A DNA stretch of 64,000 bases from Rhodovulum sp. Its GTDB lineage: Bacteria; Pseudomonadota; Alphaproteobacteria; Rhodobacterales; Rhodobacteraceae. A model generated the notes under the pieces. It worked only from the letters and a program-made list of their open reading frames with translations. It did not search any database and had not been told where the DNA came from. The position numbers and the translations under genes were made by a program. The stretch lies in NCBI GenBank assembly GCA_002706605.1, contig PALT01000033.1, positions 405,674 to 469,673 on the forward strand. The letters run 5' to 3'. Numbering within the stretch: position 1 is the stretch's first letter; every line of letters begins with the position of its first letter. Of the stretch, positions 56,338 through 64,000 are shown in pieces.

Positions 56338-57267
56338 TTAGCCCAGCTTTTCTGTGAGTTCTGGAACTGCTTCGAAGAGGTCTGCGACGAGGCCGTAGTC
56401 TGCGACTTGGAAGATGGGGGCCTCTTCGTCTTTGTTGATGGCGACGATGATCTTGCTGTCTTTCATGCCTGCAAGGTGCTGGATCGCGCCCGAGATGCCG
56501 ACGGCAACATAGAGTTCGGGGGCGACGACCTTGCCGGTCTGACCGACCTGCCAGTCGTTCGGGGCATAGCCGCTGTCGACGGCGGCGCGCGAGGCACCGA
56601 CCGCTGCGCCCAGTTTGTCGGCCAGCTTTTCGATCAGGGCAAAGTCCTCTTCCGAGCCAACGCCACGACCACCCGACACGACCACACCGGCCGAGGTCAG
56701 TTCGGGGCGATCGCTCTCGGCGACCTTGTCTTCGACCCACTCGGAGACGCCCGGCGCATCAGCGGCCGACACGGTTTCCACAGCGGCCGAGCCACCCTCA
56801 CCAGCGGCGTCAAACGTCGAGGTGCGGAAGGTGATGACCTTGGTCGCATCGCCCGATTTCACGGTCTGGATGGCGTTACCGGCATAGATCGGACGCTCAA
56901 ACGTGTCGGCGTCAACAACACCGGTCACGTCCGACAGGATCATCACGTCCAGCAAGGCCGCAACGCGGGGCAGGATGTTTTTCGCGTCGGTCGTCGCGGG
57001 CGCCACGATGTGGGTATACCCACCGGCCAGCGACACGATCAGGGCCGCAGTCGGCTCGGCCAGACGATGACCCAGCGTCGCGTCCTCGGCGACCAGAACC
57101 TTGGCCACGCCGTCGATCTTGGCAGCAGCCTCACCCGCCGCAGCGGCAGACGCCCCCGCACACAGAACGGTCACGTCGCCGATCGCCTTGGCGGCGGTCA
57201 CGGCCTTGGCGGTGGCGTCCAGCGCCAGTTCGCCATCGGTAACTTCGGCAAGAAGAAGTACAGACAT
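56338..57267 (-). CDS. etfA: Electron transfer flavoprotein alpha subunit
   Basis: 309 residues. The C-terminal FAD domain shows [45 protein letters not shown] and [12 protein letters not shown]. The ATG overlaps the etfB stop by one base (TAATG). ETF accepts electrons from acyl-CoA dehydrogenases, including Mcd, and passes them to ETF-ubiquinone oxidoreductase. Confidence 0.97.
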   Translation of the reverse strand: MSVLLLAEVTDGELALDATAKAVTAAKAIGDVTVLCAGASAAAAGEAAAKIDGVAKVLVAEDATLGHRLAEPTAALIVSLAGGYTHIVAPATTDAKNILPRVAALLDVMILSDVTGVVDADTFERPIYAGNAIQTVKSGDATKVITFRTSTFDAAGEGGSAAVETVSAADAPGVSEWVEDKVAESDRPELTSAGVVVSGGRGVGSEEDFALIEKLADKLGAAVGASRAAVDSGYAPNDWQVGQTGKVVAPELYVAVGISGAIQHLAGMKDSKIIVAINKDEEAPIFQVADYGLVADLFEAVPELTEKLG

Positions 57268-58025
57268 TATACGGCCCCCGCTTCTTTGAGTTTCGCAACC
57301 AGCTCGTCGACCGATCCGACGATTTCACCGGCTTCGCGCACGGCCGGTTCCGAGGTTTTCACGACGCTCAGGCGCGGCGTGACGTCAACGCCGTAATCGG
57401 CGGGCGTCTTTTCATCCAAAGGCTTTTTCTTGGCCTTCATGATGTTGGGGAGCGACGCATAGCGCGGCTCGTTCAGACGCAGGTCGGCGGTGATGATCGC
57501 GGGCAGTTGCACCTTGATCGTCTGCAGACCGCCATCAACCTCACGGGTCACGACGGCGGCGTCGCCCTCGACCTTGACCTCAGAGGCGAACGTCGCCTGG
57601 GACCAGCCCAGCAGCGCCGACAGCATCTGGCCGGTGGCGTTCATGTCGTTGTCGATGGCCTGCTTGCCGGCCAGAACGATCTGGGGCTGCTCTTCATCGA
57701 CGACGGCCTTCAGGATTTTGGCGACGGCCAGCGGCTCGATATCGGTGTGGACATCATCGGCAGCGGTCACAAGGATCGCGCGGTCCGCACCCATCGCCAA
57801 GGCCGTGCGCAGCGTTTCCTGCGCCTGCTTGACGCCGATCGACACGACGACAACCTCGCTGGCAACGCCCGCTTCTTTCAGACGAATGGCCTCTTCGACC
57901 GCAATCTCGTCAAACGGGTTCATCGACATCTTAACATTGGCAAGATCGACACCCGTCCCGTCCGCCTTAACACGAACCTTGACGTTGTAATCGATCACCC
58001 GCTTCACAGGCACAAGTACCTTCAT
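57267..58025 (-). CDS. etfB: Electron transfer flavoprotein beta subunit
   Basis: 252 residues from the ATG at 58025 ([20 protein letters not shown]) with AAGGGAG upstream. EtfB blocks: [25 protein letters not shown] and the AMP-binding ETF signature [18 protein letters not shown]. First gene of etfBA. Confidence 0.97.
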   Translation of the reverse strand: MKVLVPVKRVIDYNVKVRVKADGTGVDLANVKMSMNPFDEIAVEEAIRLKEAGVASEVVVVSIGVKQAQETLRTALAMGADRAILVTAADDVHTDIEPLAVAKILKAVVDEEQPQIVLAGKQAIDNDMNATGQMLSALLGWSQATFASEVKVEGDAAVVTREVDGGLQTIKVQLPAIITADLRLNEPRYASLPNIMKAKKKPLDEKTPADYGVDVTPRLSVVKTSEPAVREAGEIVGSVDELVAKLKEAGAV

Positions 58026-58155
58026 CGGCGCGTAACTCCCTTGGTCATTCAACAGTATTGGGTTGGTTAGTACCGTGTCCGCAAAATGGAAAACAGGCCA
58101 AAATCGACCACCTACAACCTTTGGACGCCGCGTTCTGACTGTTTGACGGGTGTGG

Positions 58156-58210
58156 TTGCGCTAACGCGGCGCGAGGGGCGGTGCGGAAATTTCCAAATAA
58201 CTTCCGCACC
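58156..58210. promoter_or_regulatory. etfB upstream region: TTGCGCTAA site and 9-bp inverted repeat
   Basis: TTGCGCTAA at 58156-58164, the same 9-mer as in the pckA-chvI region, lies 131 bases before etfB. Sixteen bases further is a perfect 9-bp inverted repeat GGTGCGGAA-N13-TTCCGCACC (58180-58210). The whole gap to the adenosyltransferase gene is 249 bases and contains no gene. Confidence 0.45.
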
Positions 58211-58274
58211 GTAAGGCAAATTGGCAGGCGCAGCAGGGAATCACTTTGCGGGTGCGGCAATTTTTCGGGCTGGG

Positions 58275-58850
58275 TCAGTCGCGGTTTGCGCCCGGCACCC
58301 ACAAAACATCGTCTGTGCCGTTGTTATTGGCCACGCGGGCGGCGACGAAAAACCAGTCCGACAGGCGATTCAGGTATTTCACTGCGTGGGGGTTCACGTC
58401 GTCAACGGCGGCCAGTTCCACCGACAGGCGTTCGGCGCGGCGGCTGACGGTGCGGCACAGATGCAGATGTGCGGATAGGGCGGTTCCGCCGGGCAGGATA
58501 AAGCTGCGCAGCGGGTCAAGGTTCGCGTTCATCGCGTCGATTTCGGCTTCAAGCCGGATCACCTGCGCCTCAACCATGCGCAGGACGGGATAGCCCGCCT
58601 GATCATCCTGATCGCGGTCCGGGCGGCACAGGTCCGCGCCAAGGTCGAACAGGTCGTTCTGGATCCGCGACAGGGCCGCGTCCATGTCGCCCTCGGCATG
58701 TAGGCGGGCCATGCCGACGGTGGCGTTGGTTTCATCCACGGTGCCGTATGCCTCAACCCGCGGGGCGTATTTCGCAACGCGCGACCCGTTGCCCAGTGCG
58801 GTTTCACCGGCGTCGCCGGTTCGTGTGTAAATCTTGTTTAGGACGACCAT
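58275..58850 (-). CDS. Cob(I)alamin adenosyltransferase, PduO type
   Basis: 191 residues. ATP-binding N-terminus KIYTRTGDAGETALGNGSRV and the C-terminal RTVSRRAERLSVEL and LNRLSDWFFVAARVAN are PduO-type signatures. It makes adenosylcobalamin, the cofactor of ethylmalonyl-CoA and methylmalonyl-CoA mutases. GAGG precedes the ATG. It lies just upstream of etfBA. Confidence 0.95.
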   Translation of the reverse strand: MVVLNKIYTRTGDAGETALGNGSRVAKYAPRVEAYGTVDETNATVGMARLHAEGDMDAALSRIQNDLFDLGADLCRPDRDQDDQAGYPVLRMVEAQVIRLEAEIDAMNANLDPLRSFILPGGTALSAHLHLCRTVSRRAERLSVELAAVDDVNPHAVKYLNRLSDWFFVAARVANNNGTDDVLWVPGANRD

Positions 58851-58865
58851 GGAACCCTCGTCGAA

Positions 58866-59066
58866 TTAGCGGCGCAGCAAAACAAAAATCAGGATCAGGG
58901 CAATCGCGACCGCCTGCCCGTAAATACGATAGCGCATCAGGCGGTTGCCGTGCTTGCGGTTGAAATCACCGCCCTTGGCAAAGCCGCCGATCCCCAACAG
59001 AAGAATAAACACGACAGCCAAACAGGCCACCGCGACCACGAGAAACAGGGGGTCATCTAACAACAT
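58866..59066 (-). CDS. Small twin-transmembrane (HIG1-like) protein
   Basis: 66 residues from the ATG at 59066 (AAAGGAC upstream). Two membrane segments (about 6-24 and 46-62) are joined by a basic loop FAKGGDFNRKHGNRLMRYRI; N-x-x-x-N-x-L-M-R-x-R is the HIG1-like pattern. HIG1 proteins associate with respiratory supercomplexes in mitochondria. Ends 15 bases before the adenosyltransferase gene. Confidence 0.85.
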   Translation of the reverse strand: MLLDDPLFLVVAVACLAVVFILLLGIGGFAKGGDFNRKHGNRLMRYRIYGQAVAIALILIFVLLRR

Positions 59067-59137
59067 CGCTTGTCCTTTCACAGTCTCTGGGGACATAGCG
59101 GGCCGCATTCAAAAAGCGAACAAAAAAAATTGTCGCG

Positions 59138-59968
59138 TCACCCTTTGGCGATCAGCCAGTCCAACAGGCGGGTCGGCAGAATGCGGCGCGCAAACCCCAT
59201 CAGATAGGTTGGCGTCGTCACATAATAGCGCGGTTTGGGGCGGGGGGAGGCAACGGCGTGCAACAGCTTTTCCGTGACCGCCGAGGCAGGCAATTCAAAC
59301 CGGTCGGGCCCGCCGTCTTCATACAGACGTTTCAGCAACTGGGTCTCGTATTGATCCTTGCGCGCCGAATTGCGCCAGTCGATCCATTTGGTGAAATGCG
59401 GGATCGCGTTCACGCGGATGCGGGATGTGACGGGGCCGGGTTCGATCAGGATGACCTTGATGTCCGTGTCCCGCATCTCAAGCCGTAGGGTATCGGTCAG
59501 GCCTTCCAGCGCAAATTTGGTCGACACATAGGCCCCGCGCCATTTCAGCGGCACAAGACCCAGAACCGAGGAATTGTTGACGATCCGCCCGTGCCCTTGG
59601 GCGCGCATCACGGGGATCACCCGCGCGGTCAGGTCGTGCCAGCCAAAAACGTTCGTCTCGAAAATTGAGCGCAACGCCCCGCGCGGCAGATCCTCCACCG
59701 CGCCCGGACAGGCAAAGGCCCCGTTGTTGAACAGCGCATCCAGCGTGCCCCCGGTGCGGCGCAGGCATTCGGCCAGCGCGGTCTCGATCGAGGCCTCATT
59801 GGCATAGTCGAGCACAAAGCTCTCCAGCCCCTCGTCGATCAGACGCTGAACATCGCGTTCCTTGCGGCAGGTGGCAAAGACGCGCCATCCCTTGGCCTTC
59901 AGGCCGTGTGCTGCGTCATATCCGATGCCCGACGAGCATCCGGTGATCAAAATGGATTTCTGTGCCAA
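59138..59968 (-). CDS. Short-chain dehydrogenase/reductase
   Basis: 276 residues from a TTG at 59968 (GGGG 9 bases upstream; no ATG in frame nearby). NAD(P) motif TGCSSGIG at 9-16, NNGAF in place of NNAG at 81-85, and the catalytic Tyr147-x3-Lys151 in AYVSTKFAL. The C-terminus extends with hydrophobic and basic residues, as in SDRs acting on lipids. Substrate unknown. A hairpin (59978-59998) covers the ribosome binding site. Confidence 0.88.
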   Translation of the reverse strand: MAQKSILITGCSSGIGYDAAHGLKAKGWRVFATCRKERDVQRLIDEGLESFVLDYANEASIETALAECLRRTGGTLDALFNNGAFACPGAVEDLPRGALRSIFETNVFGWHDLTARVIPVMRAQGHGRIVNNSSVLGLVPLKWRGAYVSTKFALEGLTDTLRLEMRDTDIKVILIEPGPVTSRIRVNAIPHFTKWIDWRNSARKDQYETQLLKRLYEDGGPDRFELPASAVTEKLLHAVASPRPKPRYYVTTPTYLMGFARRILPTRLLDWLIAKG

Positions 59969-60041
59969 AACGAAATGCCCCGAATTTTTCGGGCACTGTA
60001 CGGGCCAGAGAAATCGGGGGCAAATGCAGTTTTTGTGAAGC

Positions 60042-60644
60042 TTAGGACGCGGGGCGCAAATAGCGGCCCGACATGAACCCGCGGGTGCCCGAGTCGGTTA
60101 CGATCAGTTCGACCCAGCCATTGTCGACCTCACCCACGGCCTGCACATTTGTGCCGCCGATCAGGGTGTCGAGCACCTGATAGGACGTGCCCGGACCGCT
60201 GCGCATGTTCACGGCGCTGGCGGTGACGACCATGGCGGTGCCGACGGTGGGTTCGGCGGATTTGGTGGACACGAGCGGCGTATCGGCGGGTTTCGGCGCG
60301 ACGGCCAGCGTATACCCCTTGGGCGCGTCGGGCTTTTTGACCGCCATCAGGGTCGGCGCGTCATCGCCAAAGGTCACAATGCGCACGGGCACGGTGGCAG
60401 GTGCGGTCGGGGCCTTGGTTGTTTCGGGGAAAAACGCCACGGGTTTCGGACCCTCGGGGAACAGATCGGACCACGACACCGCGAACCAGTCGGTGTCGAT
60501 TTCATCCCCTGCAGCCGCACCGGTCAGCGGCGCGGTGGCGGGCGAGAATTCGGCGCGGGCGGTGGCAGCCGTCGCATCCGGAGACTCGGCCGCAGCCATG
60601 ACTATATAGAGGCCGGCACACAGGCCGAACACATCACGAAACAT
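60042..60644 (-). CDS. SH3 (SH3b) domain protein, probably exported
   Basis: 200 residues from the ATG at 60644 (GGGGAAG upstream). An N-terminal hydrophobic segment (FGLCAGLYIVMAAAES) is followed by a Pro/Ala/Thr-rich linker and, from about residue 140, a bacterial SH3 domain (VTASAVNMRSGPGTSYQVLDTLIGGTNV, then GWVELI). Such domains bind cell-wall peptides. It is divergent from parC. Confidence 0.88.
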   Translation of the reverse strand: MFRDVFGLCAGLYIVMAAAESPDATAATARAEFSPATAPLTGAAAGDEIDTDWFAVSWSDLFPEGPKPVAFFPETTKAPTAPATVPVRIVTFGDDAPTLMAVKKPDAPKGYTLAVAPKPADTPLVSTKSAEPTVGTAMVVTASAVNMRSGPGTSYQVLDTLIGGTNVQAVGEVDNGWVELIVTDSGTRGFMSGRYLRPAS

Positions 60645-60753
60645 ATCACTTCCCCAAGTGGCAGAATTTGGTTGCTTAGTTGCTGAGACAACCATTTAGC
60701 GAGCGATCGGTTCCCCCTCGCGGGGAAAAAAACGGGGAATGGAACCAGAATGC

Positions 60754-60789
60754 TTGTCGTGTCTGTGACGCACGGCTATCACAACCCCT
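60754..60789 (+). promoter_or_regulatory. parC promoter, apparently leaderless
   Basis: TTGTCG (60754-60759), 17 bases, TATCAC (60777-60782), then 7 bases to the ATG at 60790. The expected transcription start coincides with the A of the start codon, and no Shine-Dalgarno sequence is present. Confidence 0.5.
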
Positions 60790-63093
60790 ATGAACGATGT
60801 GACCGACGACCCCCAAATGGGCGACCCTGATCTGTCTGAACCGCTGCGCCGTGCGATTGGCGAACGGTATCTGACCTATGCTTTGTCGACGATTATCGAC
60901 CGTGCGCTGCCGGATGCGCGGGACGGGCTGAAACCTGTGCACCGCCGAATCCTGTATGCGATGCGCGAATTGCGTCTGTCGGCGACCAGTGGCTTCCGGA
61001 AATCCGCCAAGATCAGTGGCGATGTCATGGGTAACTTTCACCCCCATGGCGAGGCCGCGATTTACGACGCGATGGCGCGTTTGGCTCAGGATTTCAACGT
61101 CCGCTATCCGCTGGTGGATGGGCAGGGGAACTTTGGCAACATCGACGGCGATAACCCCGCCGCCAGCCGATATACCGAGGCGCGCCTGACCGCGATTGCC
61201 GAATCCCTGATGGAGGGGTTGACCGAAAACGCGGTCGATTTCCGCCCGAACTATGACGCGACGCTTGAGGAACCCGTGGTTCTGCCGGCGGCGTTTCCGC
61301 ATCTGTTGGCCAACGGGTCCAGCGGGATTGCGGTGGGCATGGCGACCAATATCCCGCCCCATAACATCGACGAACTGATCGGTGCCTGTCTGCATCTGAT
61401 CAAGACGCCCGATGCGCGTGACGAGACGTTGTTGAACTATATCCCCGGACCGGATTTTCCGACCGGCGGCACGATTGTCGAGCCGCGCGAGAACATCGCC
61501 GAGGCCTATCGCACGGGGCGCGGCGCGTTCCGCCTGCGCGCGAAATACGAGGTTGAAGATCTGGGTCGTGGCCAGTGGCAGATCGTCGTCACCGAAATTC
61601 CCTATCAGGTGCAGAAATCGCGCCTGATCGAAAAAATCGCGGATCTGATCCAGACCAAGAAAATCCCGATCCTTGGCGATGTGCGCGACGAATCGGCGGA
61701 TGACGTCCGTCTGATCATCGAACCCAAGTCCAAGAACGTGGACCCCGAGGTTCTGATGGGCACGCTGTTCCGTCAGTCCGATCTGGAAATCCGGTTCAGT
61801 CTGAACCTAAACGTGCTAATCGACGGGCGTGTGCCCAAGGTCTGTAGCCTCAAAGAGGTGCTGCGCGCGTTTCTGGATCATGCCCGTGACGTCCTGTTGC
61901 GCCGGACCCAACACCGCGTCGACAAGATCGACCACCGTTTGGAAGTTCTGGGCGGTCTGATCATCGCGTTTTTGAACCTTGATCGCGTGATCGACATCAT
62001 CCGCTATGATGACGACCCCAAGGCCGCGTTGATGCGCGAGGATTGGTCGCGCAAAACGCCGCGTGCGCGGGACGAGGACGATTATGTCTCGCCGCCCGCC
62101 GGTGCGGGGGAGTTGACCGAGGTTCAGGCCGAAGCGATCCTGAACATGCGTCTGCGCAGCTTGCGCCGTCTGGAGGAAATCGAGCTGGTTCAAGAGCGCG
62201 ACGCGCTGCTGGCCGAGCGCGCGGAATTGACCGCGCTGTTGGGTGATGAAGACATCCAGTGGACCAAGATTTCCGAACAGCTTCGCGATACCCGCGCCAA
62301 GTTCGGCAAGAAATCCGTTGGGGGCGAACGCCGCACCCAATTTGCCGAGGCGACCGAGATCGAAGAGGTCCCGCTGGAGGCGATGATCGAACGCGAACCG
62401 ATCACGGTGGTCTGTTCGAAAATGGGCTGGATTCGCGCGATGAAGGGGCATGTCGCCCTTGATAGCGCGATGAAGTTCAAGGATGGCGATGAGGGCCGTT
62501 TCGTGTTCCACGCCGAAACCACGGATCGTCTGGTCCTGATCGGGACGAACGGGCGGTTCTACACCCTGATGGCGTCGCAATTGCCGGGCGGTCGTGGGAT
62601 GGGCGAACCCGTGCGCCTGATGGTCGACCTGCCGAACGAGGCCGACATTGTCGACCTGCAAATTTTCCGTCCCGACGTGAAATTGCTGGTGGCCTCGTCC
62701 GCCGGTGACGGGTTCATCGTCGCGTCCGATGACGTGATGGCGCAGACGCGGACCGGCAAACAGGTTCTGAACGTCAAAGGCGACGTGGTTTTGCAAGTGT
62801 GCAAACCGGTTGCGGGCGATCACGTGGCCTGTGTCGGTGAGAACCGCAAGGTTCTGGTGTTCCCGATCGAAGAACTGCCCGAAATGGGCCGTGGCAAGGG
62901 CGTCCGCTTGCAGAAATACAAGGACGGCGGCCTATCCGATGCGACGACGTTCAACCTCGCCGACGGCCTTAGCTGGAAAGACCCTGCAGGTCGAACGCGC
63001 ACCGAGACCGAGCTTGCCGAATGGACGGGTAAGCGGGCAGGGACCGGACGCATGGCGCCGCGCGGCTTTCCGCGGGACAATAAATTCAACTGA
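60790..63093 (+). CDS. parC: DNA topoisomerase IV subunit A
   Basis: 767 residues. The DNA-cleaving Tyr128 is in AASRYTEARL, with the quinolone-region block GDVMGNFHPHGEAAIYDAM (78-96). The C-terminal beta-pinwheel begins about residue 530 (VVCSKMGWIRAMKG). Length and the absence of a full GyrA-box (QRRGGKG) favour ParC over GyrA. With ParE it decatenates chromosomes. Confidence 0.95.
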   Translation: MNDVTDDPQMGDPDLSEPLRRAIGERYLTYALSTIIDRALPDARDGLKPVHRRILYAMRELRLSATSGFRKSAKISGDVMGNFHPHGEAAIYDAMARLAQDFNVRYPLVDGQGNFGNIDGDNPAASRYTEARLTAIAESLMEGLTENAVDFRPNYDATLEEPVVLPAAFPHLLANGSSGIAVGMATNIPPHNIDELIGACLHLIKTPDARDETLLNYIPGPDFPTGGTIVEPRENIAEAYRTGRGAFRLRAKYEVEDLGRGQWQIVVTEIPYQVQKSRLIEKIADLIQTKKIPILGDVRDESADDVRLIIEPKSKNVDPEVLMGTLFRQSDLEIRFSLNLNVLIDGRVPKVCSLKEVLRAFLDHARDVLLRRTQHRVDKIDHRLEVLGGLIIAFLNLDRVIDIIRYDDDPKAALMREDWSRKTPRARDEDDYVSPPAGAGELTEVQAEAILNMRLRSLRRLEEIELVQERDALLAERAELTALLGDEDIQWTKISEQLRDTRAKFGKKSVGGERRTQFAEATEIEEVPLEAMIEREPITVVCSKMGWIRAMKGHVALDSAMKFKDGDEGRFVFHAETTDRLVLIGTNGRFYTLMASQLPGGRGMGEPVRLMVDLPNEADIVDLQIFRPDVKLLVASSAGDGFIVASDDVMAQTRTGKQVLNVKGDVVLQVCKPVAGDHVACVGENRKVLVFPIEELPEMGRGKGVRLQKYKDGGLSDATTFNLADGLSWKDPAGRTRTETELAEWTGKRAGTGRMAPRGFPRDNKFN

Positions 63094-63119
63094 TCGCCGG
63101 ATCGAATGAGGGCTGACCG

Positions 63120-63773
63120 ATGACAAAACTCTATGCGCTTGCCATTGCGGGTGTGCTGGCAGTGGCGGGATGTGCCACGCCCGAGCAGTTCATCGAAGCC
63201 CCCGTTGAACTGGGGGACTTTCACCTCGGCTATAACGTGGTGATCGCGGACAACGCCCAGAAAATTCCCCCCTCGCGCGATGCGACGCCCGAGGAGTGGG
63301 AGGCCCTGCTGACCGCCGAAATCGACGAACGTCTGGGCCGCTATCAGGGCGGCAAGTATTACCACATCGGGGTCAGCGTCGATGGCTTTGCCTTGGCCGT
63401 GCCGGGGGTGCCCGTGGTGTTGGCGCCGAAATCGGCTGTGGTTTTGTCGGTGAATGTCTGGGACGACCGCAAAAATATCAAACTGACGCCCGAACCCAAA
63501 CGCCTGACCGTGGTTGAGACCCTGTCGGGCGAAAGCGTCATCGGAACCGGCTATACCCAGACCCGCGAAGAACAGTTGGACAATCTGGTCTTCAATGCGG
63601 CTAAGGCCTTGGAAGATTACCTGAAATCCAATGCCGAAACATGGTTCACCGAGGGGCCGTTCACCCCCGAAGGCCTGCCGCCGCTCAAGGATATCAGCGG
63701 CCTGTTGAACCCGGGCGATGGTCCTGAGATCACCGAAGGTGAACCGGTTTCAGCCCCCGCCGATGGGACCTGA
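63120..63773 (+). CDS. Putative lipoprotein of unknown function
   Basis: 217 residues. Signal peptide with lipobox VAGC, acylated Cys18 (MTKLYALAIAGVLAVAGCA). The body includes FHLGYNVVIADNAQKIPPSRDATPEEWEALL, split here, and a duplicated-looking beta region; the tail is Pro/Glu/Gly-rich. I do not recognise the family with certainty. It follows parC by 26 bases and could be co-transcribed. Confidence 0.85.
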   Translation: MTKLYALAIAGVLAVAGCATPEQFIEAPVELGDFHLGYNVVIADNAQKIPPSRDATPEEWEALLTAEIDERLGRYQGGKYYHIGVSVDGFALAVPGVPVVLAPKSAVVLSVNVWDDRKNIKLTPEPKRLTVVETLSGESVIGTGYTQTREEQLDNLVFNAAKALEDYLKSNAETWFTEGPFTPEGLPPLKDISGLLNPGDGPEITEGEPVSAPADGT

Positions 63774-63817
63774 TGACACAGGGGTGAAATCGGAATGCGC
63801 AATTGCGCAAGACATGC

Positions 63818-63878
63818 TTGATTTTCTCGCGCTCAACCAATAATTAGCCCGCGATGTTGAACTGGGCCATGGTGGCCC
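63818..63878 (+). promoter_or_regulatory. tuf promoter and leader hairpin
   Basis: TTGATT (63818-63823), 17 bases, TAATTA (63841-63846). The leader then contains a hairpin GGGCCA-TGG-TGGCCC (63864-63878), 26 bases before the tuf ATG. Confidence 0.45.
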
Positions 63879-63882
63879 CTGA

Positions 63883-64000
<118 letters not shown>

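Noticed and set aside
60699..60745. Hairpin-like TTCCCC-N5-GGGGAA before parC as a terminator
   Set aside because: The poly-A run that follows gives no T-run in the plus direction, and on the minus strand the T-run comes before the stem.

Overview
The window is a high-GC chromosomal segment of an alphaproteobacterium, almost certainly a member of the Rhodobacteraceae (Roseobacter group). The evidence is the gene set and order: chvI-chvG-hprK-rapZ-EIIA-HPr next to pckA, rpoZ-rsh-pdxJ-acpS-lepB-rnc-era-recO, def-def-fmt, the ethylmalonyl-CoA-pathway enzyme methylsuccinyl-CoA dehydrogenase, and stand-alone MnmD. I assign about 70 protein genes, two of them cut by the window edges. I found no rRNA, tRNA, CRISPR array, insertion sequence, prophage or integrase. 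This is core chromosome rather than an island.

Layout. 1-5.5 kb (minus): an apparent operon of a type I secretion ATPase, its HlyD-type adaptor, a RidA protein, a glycerophosphodiester phosphodiesterase and a GNAT/DUF482 protein. 5.6-7 kb: mlaA-mlaC. 7-11.3 kb: a class A penicillin-binding protein and glnK-amtB. 11.3-14.8 kb (minus): aromatic/aspartate aminotransferase, sulfurtransferase, smpB, dapA. 15-23 kb: soluble lytic transglycosylase, DMT transporter, split MnmC functions, FMN reductase, GNAT proteins and a 10-TM membrane protein. 23-29.9 kb: smc, MOSC protein, MltB-like transglycosylase, glutathionyl-hydroquinone reductase. 30-36.4 kb: MalY/PatB lyase, def-def2-fmt, rnhA, DUF3429, ispH, NYN-domain protein, folK. 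36.5-44.5 kb: the rpoZ...recO housekeeping run. 44.5-58 kb: central carbon and acyl-CoA metabolism (mcd, pckA, hbd, etfAB) around the ChvGI/PTS regulatory cluster. 58-64 kb: cobalamin adenosyltransferase, SDR, SH3 protein, parC, a lipoprotein and the start of tuf.

How the genes work together. mcd, etfAB, the 3-hydroxybutyryl-CoA dehydrogenase, the cob(I)alamin adenosyltransferase and pckA fit acetyl-CoA assimilation by the ethylmalonyl-CoA pathway followed by gluconeogenesis: ETF takes electrons from Mcd, and adenosylcobalamin serves the mutases of the pathway. ChvG/ChvI, HprK, RapZ, EIIA and HPr form a signalling block with no sugar permease, placed head to head with pckA.

The most interesting signals are regulatory or sub-genic. 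(i) An exact ATTC-N8-GAAT operator, the SqrR persulfide-sensor consensus, lies just upstream of a TehA/SLAC1-like membrane protein. (ii) A 9-mer TTGCGCTAA forms a perfect inverted repeat between pckA and chvI and recurs upstream of etfBA. (iii) A second deformylase in def-def2-fmt has lost the catalytic Glu and the metal-binding Cys. (iv) A dispersed hairpin + GAGTATTT..GCCAA element abuts gene ends. (v) Perfect palindromes lie at the promoters of the FMN reductase, hbd/DUF6473 and tauE genes. (vi) parC appears to be transcribed without a leader. I do not see a multi-gene system that is clearly new to biology; these are the strongest leads.
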